Shown in pieces: positions 23,345-34,808 of a stretch of 64,000 nt of DNA (position 1 is its first letter; every line of letters starts with the position of its first letter). The DNA is from Rhipidocladum racemiflorum. Its lineage: Eukaryota > Streptophyta > Magnoliopsida > Poales > Poaceae. The notes under the pieces were generated by a model that was not told where the DNA came from, ran no database searches, and saw only the letters and a program-made list of their open reading frames with translations. The translations under genes were made by a program, and so were the position numbers. The stretch covers positions 17,661,374-17,725,373 of the forward strand of contig CM070580.1 of assembly GCA_036346355.1 (NCBI GenBank). The letters run 5' to 3'.

Positions 23345-23911
23345 GGATTTACTTTTGAAAGAGGATACCTAATAGATGTGAGGATATCAATTATCATGCA
23401 CAAGTAAGCAACTTCTGTTTACCATTTATCTTTGTTTTACCAGTATTCGCAGACAGGGTTCATAAATTTTTCAATAATTTATTTACTAGTTTTTCATAAT
23501 TATCTTGCAAAATTTAAAGCTATGTTTCAAAACATTTGCATAGGACCTGTATTTACACGTAGTCTTCTTTGGATCTGACAATGTTCATTTCTTTGTTTTC
23601 ATACAGATGCAGCATGGTGACTTTGAAGAGCATGTATGCATTTCTGCAACTTTCTTCAATTTGGGAGATTGTTTGAGCAACAAAACCAGCAGTGGTGTTC
23701 ATGCTATCTTGTTTCTTTGTTCTCACTTGTACATATAAACTATGCCATAAGATTTACAAATGCAATTTGTGCTTCCCGAAAAAGAAAATACAAATGCAAT
23801 TTGTGGTGTTTTGAGGAAAGGTTTGTTTAACCCAAATAAAGAAGGCTGATGCTAATGTAATAGAAGCAATACAAACAGAATGGTGTTTCTCTATGTGGTT
23901 GTTTGAATAAA
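23345..23911 (+). other. 3' UTR region of the MAP70-type gene, possible UTR intron and poly(A) signal
   Basis: After the TGA at 23342-23344, a canonical AATAAA lies at 23906-23911. A donor-like 'caa|gtaagc' at 23404 and an acceptor-like 'ttttcatacag|atgcag' ending at 23606 would remove about 203 nt, so a 3' UTR intron is possible. This is inferred from splice-site likeness only. Confidence 0.45.
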
Positions 23912-25872
23912 TTTTTCCAGAACTGTTTGCTATGTTCCGGTTGCTGCCCTCTTTTTTTAAGGGTTGGCTATTGTAATAATCTTAAGGCCTACAACTCACA
24001 CTCACTGGTTTAAATCTCGGACAATACTAGTGGAAATAACACACAAATAAACACTCAACATGTTCAGCTAGACAATGACTAAGAATGGATGGTAGAGAAG
24101 TACACAATAGGCAAAAGCTTACAAGTCATTTATTCACTGATTTTCTTCTGGGCAATTCCTTGTTTGCCACTGCAAATTTTTACGATCAAAGATATGCCGT
24201 CCCTTGCCTCACTGACATGTGAGATTTGTGCAATTTGCAGTGGCATGCAATTTTTTTCCTATTTTCTTTTGAAGCACAAGTTGCTCCATTAGCAGTTTCG
24301 ACGCTCAAACTTCATTGGATATTCACAGTCGTCACAGAACTGGAACCAGGAGACAGGAGTCACACAAGTAGGATTGGTGAGACTTAAGAAATCATGAGCT
24401 CAAGGACTACGGTAGCAAGCATGATTCCACATAGAGGTCTACCAGACCTATGTAATGACTCCCTATCAGGATTGTCAAGTGGAAGGGGATAGGTTGGCCA
24501 CTTGCTCAAATACAGACTCAAAGTTTAAACAAGATGATAGAGCAATGAGAACTAGCATGGTGGATTGGTGGGTAGGAATAGGGTAAGATGGGAAGGCAAA
24601 ATTGGGACCCTGTGGAACATTCAGTTGTCGCTCAATGCTCATAGAAATAGCTAGTTAGCCACAGTTCATGCCTGGCTTATGACACTTCTGTTGCTGTTCT
24701 TCATGATCATTGGCAATCCAAGCAGGTAAGAACTGGGAGAGTTCTCGTTTAACTTTTATCTTTCAGTTTCCAAGCGGTGAGTCAGAGACTACTTTGTATA
24801 TCGGTTCTGGAGAATCAGGCTAAGTGATGGACAGTACGTTTGGTTGAAACTTGGAACTGGAGGTCTATATCATTACTAGTATATTGCCCGTGCTAACGCT
24901 ACGGCGATATTTGGTAATACAATTCAAATAAGCAAAAAGTGTTATATGTTTTTTTGGTAATAAAGTGTAGTAAGATGTGCACAAAAGAAAGATACAGAGA
25001 TGTATTATATCGTTGACTACACAAGCAAGTGCATAAAGTAACATAAGAACTGTTTATCATTAAAATCATCTAATCCCTGATACGCTTTAGGATTTCCCGT
25101 ATAACTCGTGAATATTGTCTTTGATTCATTCTCATTGTAGTTCAATAGACTCATGAGAAACTTAGCCTCAACAAACTTTCCCATCCTATACATGCATTAT
25201 TATGGACCATCATCAAAAATATTAATTGTGCTACGGTAAGACAAATTATAATTAAATAAATAATAGTACTCATTAATACAAATTGATGGTAATTTTATAC
25301 CATCCCAAGAGCGCATGAAGTTGATTACCCTGTGGAAAACCCTTTTTTCTGCCTACTACTATTGAAGCCAACCATATATATATTATATATATGTGTGTGT
25401 GTATTTATATATGTATACAGCATGTGGTGCGCCCGCCCGATCGTGAATCCTCACGTCGTCGACATCCATCCCGCTGTTTGCCTTCTTATACTCAAGCACA
25501 CGGCCCGCCTACCTCCTTTTCCGATGAGGCCGCTGCCGTGGCACACAGATCTTATTGCATTACCAAGCTAACTACAAAATAATTATATACAAAGAGCGAA
25601 GACCAACAAACAACTTTTCTAATTCTTACAGACTTCCAATGCAGAATACCTAGCATTTAGAGTGCATAGCATCTAAAGAATGGGGCCTTCTTCACCTTCC
25701 CCTGACCTTCCATGGAGTAGAACGATGTTTCACTTTTCATCCTTTTTAACAAATCATTGTAATGTTAAGAAGAGAACTCGCAACTTCCTATGACCCAACT
25801 TTCTTCTAGCAGATGTTATAAGCATATTTATAATCAATCAATCACTACCTAAAAGTTTCCTAGCACAAAAAC
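23912..25872. other. Intergenic DNA, no gene recognised
   Basis: Open frames are short and without domains. At 24866-24905 the sequence 'tactagtatattgcccgtgc' plus 'taacgctacggcg' resembles a motif frequent at the ends of unclassified grass repeats ('cccgtgc..acgg'). A short (TA/TG)n tract lies at about 25372-25415. The GC-richer 25425-25560 has no identifiable product. Confidence 0.35.
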
Positions 25873-26020
25873 ATGAGAGGTGCTTTATGCTCTTCCTTCT
25901 AAGTACAAGTTGCACAAATCTTGAAGCAAGCTTAAGGGGTAAGTAATCACTATCTACCCTTCAATCATGCTTTAATAGTTGTGCAACTTTTAAAAGGAAG
26001 AGCATAGAAACATCTCTCAA
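25873..26020. mobile_element. Small MITE, second copy of the GAGAGGTGCTT family
   Basis: Begins TGAGAGGTGCTTTATGCTCT and ends ..AAGAGCATAGAAACATCTCTCA, an inverted repeat of about 23 bp. AAAAACA occurs on both sides, which would be a 7-bp duplication. It matches 17872-18013 in inverted orientation through 'gtgcaacttgtatt..' and 'aatcatgctttaat' words. Confidence 0.6.
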
Positions 26021-27600
26021 AAAACATACCTTTCAAGCATTTGGCACCATACAAGTCAGGTATCAAATAATAAGTTGCCAAAGTCAGTATCATACAAGTT
26101 TCAAGCCTCCGAGAAAAATTCAACAACTACAGTCAAATCAATCTTTGCAATTCAACATAAATAAATGAATTAGTGCGCCAAACATGGAACAAAAATACAT
26201 ACTCCTTTGATTTGAGGCACTCTAAATAATTTGAGGCAAATTTAGCAATAGCTACTCAATATACACACAATAAGAAATGAAGAAACCACGAATCACTTTC
26301 ACCAGATATGGGATCTGCAATGTTCCCCTCAGAGGTGCCTGATTGAAAAACATATTTCCCTCGTAGCTCTAAAAGCATCCTCTCAAAAACCAATGCTTTA
26401 GACTTCAAAATAGTAACAAGCTTTTGCGTTGATCTATTATAACTTCAGAGGTGAGCATGTGTGATTTCTTTATTGAAAGGAACAAAATCGGGTTCTACCC
26501 GTGATAAAATGCAGAAATAAATGACAGAGACTCACTCCGAGAAAAGATCACCGACAACAAGAAATCAAAGTTAAGTGCCTACTCACATGTAATAACCAAG
26601 ATCGACAAATAACCTGGCTTTATTTTGTCGATGTTCTCTCAAACATATTACAAGAAGAAGATTAGGACGATAAATGACATCCGCTTTTAACCAAAGCTAA
26701 ATTATGATCCAGACTTACTTTGAAGATATCAAACCAAAGGGTCACTTTTACCGGATAGAGAACCCGTATGCCTGATAGTATAGCACTCATGAAGGACAAC
26801 CCCTCTAGTTTTTCCAACGTGAGGCCAAGTGCAATGTTGGTCCGCTTCCAACTAATTGCCCATACTGTGATTAGATCCTCTTGTTCTATCCCATACTCCT
26901 TTTTCAAACACCATAGACAAATTTCTATGTCATAGTATGTGTTGTACTCCGAAGGCTTTTGAAGGTAAAACATGATTGAAAAAGGAACATAGTTAGGGGT
27001 ATGCATTCCATACAGGGGAAAATGTACTCACTACCTAACCTAAGTCTAAGTGCATAGATAGGAACATGCTTGCAAGGCTTGTAACTCAAACACGAGAAAT
27101 AAGGTTTTCCAAATTCAATAGCATTTCCACAATGCAATTCGAATAACAACAAACTGCTTTCACAAGCGACATTGTATCCAGTATCCTGATAAAGAATTTA
27201 TCCAATTTTATGTAGTCACTCAGCAAATAAAGTTTACATCAATGGCACGAACAAAAAAACTACCTTGACTTACGATTTCTTCATCGTCTTAATCATGAAG
27301 CGATCATCTTGGGTGAGGTAAAACAAGCTCCCACTTTTCCCAGGAGAAGACAGCTCCCCTAAGAGCATCATTCCCCAATCACACCATGTAATCCACGGAT
27401 CAACAAAGGAACAACTTCCTCAAATGCCTGCAAAATCCAAAACCCACTAAATAATACAAGAAGGTACAAAATAAAACTAAAGCACAACACACATTGATTA
27501 GAAGGAATGGCAAGCAAGCACTGAACACCATAGCGGAGTAGTCCTTCCACCAAATTGAGGATCTAATGTGTGTGGTGTGACCCTTTAGTGGGAAACGTGT
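26021..27600. other. Intergenic DNA with an unassigned minus-strand frame
   Basis: The minus-strand frame 26662-27006 (114 codons) with 26925-27152 (75 codons, other phase) is the only extended coding-like segment. It has words such as WCLKKEYGIEQEDLITVW, but I recognise no domain, and stops and phase shifts break it. It could be a decayed exon of an unidentified gene. Nothing else is seen. Confidence 0.3.
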
Positions 27601-28990
27601 CCGTAACTTCTACCTGTAATAATCACGGCGGCTCCCGTGGCACCGCCACATTTCCCCACCGAATGCCTGCAAGATGTCCACCATAAACACCACCAAATCC
27701 ACAACCTCGCTAAAACCCACGACACATTGCCAAGATTTCGCCACGGCAATAACTAAACAAGAATCACCGATGCCCACTGCACCGCAAAGATGAGCTCAGA
27801 AGTTCTTATGGCTCCTTGGAGATGGTCTCGCCTCGGTCGCTTCTTCCGGGTGAGCCGCCGCCGACGACGCACGCCAGACGGGCCTCCGCTGTTCTCGCGG
27901 AGCACTTCTCGCATGTAGGTCGCCCCTGGCCTAAATCTGAAGCGCCTCCCAGAGCATGGACGCCGAGGTTTACGATGTCACAGGTGATGTCCCCGCCGCC
28001 TCCGACTCCTGGGATGCAGATCCGCGTGGCACTCGCCGCTTTCCCAACTTCCACGGAGGATCTCTTCCGCACCGCACTCTACCCTCTGGTCAACCGCTGA
28101 AGAAGGTGTCGGCAGGCAGGTCCACATACGCTGCCAGAACCGACGTGACGCCTGCTTCGCCACGTGAATACCCCTGCCTCTGGCACACCGCGTTTCTCCC
28201 AAACCCCGTCGTAGCTGCTCTGTTGACCCAGACAAGACGCCGCCGCGTCGAGATCACCGCCACGCCACTTCAACGTGCATCGTTGCCGCAGCCCAGACGC
28301 ATCGGCTGCGGGCTGCCCCGAGGTTGCACACCGCTCTATAGTAGTCGCCACAGGGGTTTTGGCGCCCACCCTGGCCTGCCGCCAGCGCCGCGGTAGGTGG
28401 TATCGCCGCCCGATGAAGACGCCGCTCCTCGACCGCCGCGAACTCCTCGAAGGTGGCCCCGACGGTCACGAACTCTCTTCCTCGGACGCTCACGCCACTT
28501 CTCAGACATGCACTGTCACCCACACGCATTTGCCTTTCTCGTGGAGGTGCGCCGCCGAGGACAACGCTGAAACGGTGCACTACCGCACGCGAGAAGGTCG
28601 GCCGCGGCGGGCGCGAGGTCCTTGGCGACATGGCGGATCTCGTGACGCCCGGCAGGTGGTCATACACATTGGCGGCTTCTGACGGACTCAGACGATGCGG
28701 TCCTCTAGCACGCATCGACGGCGCTTTGGCACGCCAGCCATCGCTCGACTGCACAATAGCCCGGACGAGCCGAGATCGGGTTGACGATCCGCCGCAGCCT
28801 CAGAGAGCAATGAAGCGGAAGACGGCCGCTGAGGTGGTCAGTTCTCCCGGCCAGAGGTTGACGAAGTCCGGGCGCGGTCAGAGAACTTAGTAGGAAGACG
28901 GTATGCTGGCCTGCGCCTCGGGGGTCTTGATCCATGGAGGCGGCGGCGATTGGGGATGATGGGATTGATGATGGGATGAACCGGGTGATT
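27601..28990. other. GC-rich block of ~1.4 kb, coding status unclear
   Basis: GC content rises abruptly around 27600 and falls after 28960. Overlapping frames are open on both strands (e.g. 27956-28396 and 28453-28890 plus; 28254-28754 minus), as expected of GC-rich DNA, and none has a recognisable domain or consistent splice structure. It could be a decayed grass GC-rich exon or captured gene DNA. I do not assign a gene. Confidence 0.3.
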
Positions 28991-29715
28991 TGGTCCATCA
29001 GATTTGATGAAGTGATGTTTTAAAACATCATAGCGCTTGATTATGAGGAAATAGGATTTCTGTGTGCACGTTTTGGGGTGAACAAAGAAAAATTATCCTC
29101 TGTGGGGGCAGAAAAGGGTGTGCATGTAGAAAAGAATTAACTGGTGAATTATAAAGGGGTAAAGATATTAGGTAATCTGACTAATGGATTTGTGTAAGAG
29201 TTCTTTCCAGGATCATAGTAGAGTTTTCCTCTTTAGTATACTTTTGGAAACTATAGTTGGCAAAATGGTGCATTCCTTATCTCTTGAAACCTAAACTGAA
29301 TCTGTATTCTTAAGCTAAAAACTGCTCGATATTTCCTTTTTGGAAAATCACGTCTGCATCATTTTGATCATTATCCATTCAGTAATCTCTGAACCAATGC
29401 TTTTCGCAGGCTATCCATTATTGAGAACTTTTAAAGTAACTTAAAGCTAGAAGCATTATTCTCTATGCAATCTTGTATCTAATCATTTCTATCACAGCCA
29501 AGCATGAACTCATATTTATCATGAATATTGATGGCTGAAAACAGTGGGGAACATTATCACAAGGTGTGCACGTCTTTAACTGCTGTCGTGCGAACAGCAT
29601 GTCAACTCATTCAGTCAATGAAATTCCTTTTCTTTCTGGCATACTCATGGCGAGAATATTTCTATAGCAGTATGATACAACGGTGTTTGGTGTTCCCAAA
29701 TGGATTTGTGTTGTA
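28991..29715. other. Intergenic DNA, nothing recognised
   Basis: AT-rich; only short frames without motifs (for example 29528-29716). Confidence 0.35.
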
Positions 29716-29721
29716 AAACTG

Positions 29722-29862
29722 TTCCCCTAGGTGGCCGCCTAGCCTGCCTAGGCGCTGGGTCTACACCCTCCCATCTAACTTATTTATCTCGCCTAGGCGG
29801 CCGCCTAGCGGTGCTAGGCGCCAGTGTGCGGCTTGCCTAACACCCAGCATCTAGGGAATACT
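29722..29862. repeat. GC-rich cluster of 'cctaggcggccgcctagg' palindromes
   Basis: The words 'ccgcctagcctgcctaggcg', 'gcctaggcggccgcctag' and 'gtgctaggcgcc' recur within 140 bp and are largely self-complementary, in an otherwise AT-rich region. Similar short palindrome-rich blocks occur as dispersed grass repeats. No termini or target duplication were defined. Confidence 0.5.
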
Positions 29863-29922
29863 CTGATCATGATCATTTGCAAATTTGGTGGTTATCATGA
29901 TGGCGATCAAACTGCTCATTAA

Positions 29923-30153
29923 CCGTGCGTTTGGTTCATGGGATGAGGTTGAATGGGATGGGATGGTCCTGTACCATTTGGTTCCATTATTTTGGGTGAA
30001 TGAGATGGTTCAGCATCTAGAGAGAATATTCCTTAAATTTGTACCACTTGATCCAGGACGGGATGGTTCCATTCAAGCAACCAAACGCATGTATGGTTTT
30101 TTTTTGAACCATCTCGTACATATACCACTTGGTACAAGCAACCAAACGCACCC
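29923..30153. mobile_element. Tourist-like MITE, 231 bp, TSD TAA
   Basis: The ends CCGTGCGTTTGGTT and AACCAAACGCACCC are inverted repeats, flanked by TAA at 29920-29922 and 30154-30156. Non-coding. It belongs to a different sequence family from the MITE at 14104-14334 despite equal length. Confidence 0.75.
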
Positions 30154-30446
30154 TAAAAGACAATCTCAAATGGTGATTTCATCAGCATACACAAATTAAC
30201 TTTACCAAGTTTTCCTAAAAGACTAATTTACCAAGTTGGTGCACTTCCTTTTCTGGTCCATTACATGATTATTAAATACAATCTTTTCACTTTTGTTTTC
30301 CATTTTTGGAACCCATTTATTGTGAGATGACTTTGGGCTAGATGCTTGCTTGTTTCACTAATTTCTAAAGGTGTCTGCACCAAAGTCACTTTAAATTTAC
30401 AAAATCAGATAGAGATATTTGCTCACCAATCATAATAATCATTGGC

Positions 30447-30808
30447 TTGGTGGCGTAGGCTATGAGACAATATGCCTCAGCAACAGCTCTCGCGGATTGA
30501 TGGACTTCTCATCTACGGCTGCTTGAACATTTGGAAGGAGCGCAACGCGAGAATCTTCACGAACTCTTTTTCTTCAGTCCAAAACGTTGTACAGAGGACC
30601 TTGGAAGATGTAACCAGCGAAGCGCGTCATTTCCTTACCTAAGGTGCTGAGTCCGGTAGCCGAGTGTTTCACTCTTGTCAGTCTTGTGTTTTATTCGTCG
30701 GCTTTCTTGGCGCCCTTGTGAAGGGTGTTTTGTAACCTAAACTCGAAACTCTTTTTCCTTCCTGCTTAATGAATTGGCAGAGCTCCTGCATCTTTTCAAA
30801 AAAAAAAA
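30447..30808 (+). mobile_element. 5'-truncated LINE (L1-like) 3' end with poly(A) and TSD
   Basis: The first ~195 bp read in one frame to a TAA ending at 30642. The frame contains IWKERNARIF, typical of the end of plant L1-type reverse transcriptase proteins (W.ERN.R.F). It is followed by a ~155 bp 3' UTR with 'cctgcttaatgaattggcag' and a poly(A) run at about 30798-30810. The insertion is flanked by (A)ATCATTGGC on the left (30437-30446) and on the right (about 30809-30818). The 5' truncation, poly(A) and duplication together show target-primed insertion. Confidence 0.85.
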
Positions 30809-31133
30809 AATCATTGGCATCTTTAAAATTTTTGTCTGCAAGAACTAAGAACTAAGCAATGTTTGTGGTCCTTGCCTTCATTGCTATTGTACATGTGAGC
30901 AAATATTGTCTAGTATCTAGTACTAGAGATGCGAAACATTATCTCAACTCTCAACTACCTATAAGCACAAAAAGGGAAGTATTAAACTTTTTTTTCAGAG
31001 AGGTCGAAATGCTTTCAGACCTAGCATACCCCTCTTTTTGTAGGCAATTGGACAAAACCAAAAGGTCCGAAAATAAATGGAGAATAGCAAATAGATGTGT
31101 GACTGCACATTGGATTCCCCTCAGTTCAGGGAA

Positions 31134-31303
31134 TAAGACTATCTCCAACAGCTTCCCTTCGGCCTCCAAATCCCTTCACGAACAGTTCCCAAGTGCTCCA
31201 GCGGATTCCCTTCGGACGGGATTTGGAGAGAGAATCTAGATAGAAAGGGATTCTCTCTCCAATCCATTCACAAATTATCTTGAGGGGATGCTGTTGGAGA
31301 TGG
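31134..31303. mobile_element. MITE-like element with CTATCTCCAACAGC ends
   Basis: The left end 'actatctccaacagcttccc' and the right end 'ggggatgctgttggagatgg' form inverted repeats around ~170 bp of non-coding DNA. The inner part has a second inverted repeat ('ggattcccttcgga' against 'ccaaatcccttc' type words). A target duplication could not be settled. Confidence 0.55.
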
Positions 31304-31317
31304 TAGGAAATAAAGAG

Positions 31318-31408
31318 AATGAATATGGGGAAGGGAATAGGGAATGAAATGAAGGGAATAGGGAAGGGAATGAAATGAAGGGAATAGGGAAGGGAATGAA
31401 ATGAAGGA
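31318..31408. repeat. Minisatellite, ~31 bp unit, three copies
   Basis: Direct repeats of 'gggaatagggaagggaatga' followed by 'aatgaa', starting about 31334, 31357 and 31380 in overlapping registers. Purine-rich. Confidence 0.75.
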
Positions 31409-32230
31409 ACATATGTCCAAGGCTTTTGGTTTTTAGCTGTGAGGATACATGATACTTTTGCTGTACCATTGGTGTATCTCCACGGGCCATATATTTTCTT
31501 GGTTTGCCTGACAGCCTGAAGATGAACATTCAGGGCTGCGTTTGCATGCTTGTGAAGTCACAATCGTCAATTTACAGAGAATTTTGGACCATCTCAAATT
31601 CACAATACACACGACTTAGGAGGATGGTACGATGATGAGCATAAATTCATTGTATGCCAAGTTTGCCACTTTGAAGTGCATTGATCTGAATAAGGGAAAA
31701 CCAATCATTCATTGCCTTTCACATCCCATCTGACAAGCACTAGTATTGAGCAATCTATGTGCTATAATACTCAGTGGCCCATCCAGGCCCAACAGGGTGA
31801 AATTTGCTGATTTCCATATCTTATGATTCTGACCTGAGGTGATCATAGCAGCCCACACAAGCTTAGGCTCGAAGCTTTAAAGTTTGATAGTACTGCAGCG
31901 TTAGAAAGTTGATTGGAAGAAGCGTACCTATTAAGACTCGCAGAGCATGACATCTGAAGCTTGATGTACACTTTGTTTCAAGGAAGTTGCGAGTTGCATC
32001 AACAGAAGCAATTCTTGTTATTGTACTCAATTTTACCAGACATTTTTTCCCCTGTTTTTCTAACTGATGTTGGTTGGTCTTTAATCAACAAGTTATTGGG
32101 CTTTCTTGCATGCATGCAGAACAGAACACCAAATTGCTGTAGACGGGCCACCCTCACATCACATCGGTTGTCCGGTGCACGGCACATGGGTGCATGTCCG
32201 AACGGAGCATGGCTTTTTTTTATATACAAA
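31409..32230. other. Intergenic DNA, nothing recognised
   Basis: No supported gene; the 93-codon frame at 31961-32242 has no recognised motif. Confidence 0.35.
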
Positions 32231-32234
32231 TATG

Positions 32235-32477
32235 AATTTTAGATTATGGGAGAAGCTCCTTCTGATTATATGAGAATCGGATTAAGTCTGATGCGACTTT
32301 TTGGCTTCGAATTGGGCCGGTGAGAATCAGCAAGAATCAGGTTCCAACCAGATTCTGATTCTACGTAGAAGATGGCTTCTGATTCTCAGAGAAGTTGTCT
32401 ATAATTCTTCCGTTCGGCAAATAATCATCTGCATTTTTAAACAGAAACTATACAGATGCTGAAACGAACGGGGTCAT
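32235..32477. mobile_element. Decayed copy of the 226-496 MITE family
   Basis: Shares in order 'tagattatgggagaagctcc', 'gagaatcaggttccaacca', 'gattctgattctacgtagaa', 'cttctgattctcagagaag' and 'ccgttcggcaaataat' with the Tourist-like element at 226-496. The right TIR persists as 'cagatgctgaaacgaacggg'; the left TIR is lost, and the insert begins after a poly-T/TATA tract. Confidence 0.75.
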
Positions 32478-33303
32478 AGGCTCACCTGAAAACTCTGTGG
32501 ATGATCTGTTTTGTTGCGAGATGGAACTAGAACATACAGTTTCAGGGTCGGGAGGCCGGTTGGGTTTCTTTTGTGCCGATGCCTTTTTAGTTGCCCAGCA
32601 TTTTTTGTGTCCTGAACAGAAGAACCAGGGTTTAACTGGTGCCCTCTGCGCCAAAGCATGCCATCAGTAACACGAGTATCGTACAATCTGTACTACCATC
32701 TTCCACCGTCTTGAATTTGTGAAAGCCCTTTGCCTTGGGGTTCACAAGAATGGCTCCCGCCCTCAAGTTTTCAGGGTTCAGATCTCCCAGCCTGAGTGCC
32801 TCCTCACATTGAAATATTGAATTAAAGAAACGTACCCTATGATTGATATGGATCGTTAGATTTGGATTTCCTTTGCAACTTAGAATGGTCGCGGTGTGCG
32901 CGCAGGCTGTGATAGGTGGTGCTATGCTAACCTATTTAGGCTACATATACATCGCTATATTTCGTACTGATTGATTGAGCTGTGTATGCAGTACAGTACA
33001 CAAATCTGTGTGGTTTGTATAACATTGGAGGAAATAAAGGTTTGTTGCCCAGGAAAGGACCTCTATATGTACGAGAGACCTGTACATGTTCATTGGAGGA
33101 CATTGAAAAGTCGAGCTCTAGTATAACATGGGGGTAGCTAGTACGGTTGTAACATATATACAATCATACAAGCGACATATTGGGCTAGCTAGGGCTGCCA
33201 TTTCGATCTAGTCTTGGGAAACTGGTGATGGGAGGTCTACGCTTCAAATGTTGCCTTTAGGTATTTCTTTCTTTTTTCTCCTCGCCTTGCTGTCCTTCCC
33301 AAC
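32478..33303. other. Intergenic DNA, nothing recognised
   Basis: Mixed composition. The minus-strand frames at 32448-32686 overlap the MITE end and have no domain. Confidence 0.35.
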
Positions 33304-33308
33304 TGTAC

Positions 33309-34776
33309 TGTAACATTCCAGAAATTTTAAAATAAGTAAAAATGAAAATTTGAATTTGAATTTTGTTCTAAGCTGAATTTTCAATCGTTTTTATGTTTCT
33401 TGGAATTCTTGGTCTTTTAGAAATACATTTTCAAAATTTAATTGTTAATTCATAAACCAGGAAGACCAAAGTTACAAAAGAGATAAAATGTAAAATTCAG
33501 TTGGCATTTTTTTATTCTGGAATTATATATTTTCCTTGTTTTTTTTTTTGAAATTTTGGACTTAAAGGAAATTGTTTCCAGCATTTAATTCTTAATTTAT
33601 AAACTTTAGAAAAATAAATTACATAAAAAAATGTACAAAAATTATATACAAATTTAAGGCCATCATTAGAAACTACTTGGAAAACCCCAAGGTTGTATGA
33701 ATGCATTTAATATGGATAAAGGTTTAAAAGTAGTGAAGTTGGATTATGAACAATAACTTTATCTGAATTTATTAAAATAGTATGGACCTTATTTTATCCT
33801 AGATTTTTTTTATATTATACTCTTAATAATTATTAACCATGTCTGATGACCTTAATAATTCCAAGACAGAAAAGTAAAACATTCATAATTTCAATGTCAT
33901 AATTTTTATAAAATAATTATAAGTTTACATAATCTCAAAATTTTACAGTGGCATCCTTAAGAAATTATGAAATACCAGTAAAATTTTCAAAAATTTTGAA
34001 AAATGTTTTGATCCACTTAAAAATTAAAAACAAAATTAGTAATTTGGACTGTCATAATTTTTATAATTTATTCGCAAAACCTTTTAATCTAAAAATTTTA
34101 TAGAGTGTGAAAAACTCTCCTGAGACTTCATATAAAAATTATAAAAATGTTAGATATGTATTGATGGGCCATTTAATGCTGGTTCCATCACTGGACAATG
34201 GGTGAACCTCTCTCCCACTCCATCATTACTAAGTGGGGCCACCCACAGAAGGGTCCACCTGCCAGCCTCACTGCCTTCACCTATAAAGCCGACCGAGACC
34301 TCCTGTACTTCACCTTGCTCCCTACATCCTCACTCCATCCATCCAAACCGAGCGCCGCATTTCACTAGTGTGCTGCCACCACGGACCATCTTAGCTTCGA
34401 CCACCGCCACCTGCAGCATCATGGAGGTCCCCGGGTTCCGTTTTAGTGCTCGCTTTAGCTACCTCATGCTTGCTCTACCGCTGAACCAAGTTCCAGAATT
34501 TGCAGCCATGGCACCTCCTTTGCTCAGTGCTGTGACTTCCTCTGTTAGGTGGCCCTCCATCCATCCAAAGGTGAGCACAGTAGCATCACTAGTTAGTAAA
34601 CATGGAAAGTGGACCAAATGGTTGATGTCTAGTCGTTTAGTTCAAATTAGAGAAGGGATAAATTTTAAATTCATGAACTTTTTTAATTAACTAGCTAATC
34701 CAGAACTCAAAGAAAAGGGTATGCACTCCATGAACTTGTTAATTAGCATTTCTAACTTAATAGCATCTTTAGTCAA

Positions 34777-34808
<32 letters not shown>

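Noticed and set aside
24866..29160. A Helitron spanning the unassigned block
   Set aside because: The start resembles unclassified grass repeat ends, but I found no convincing TC..CTRR termini, 3' hairpin or A/T insertion site.
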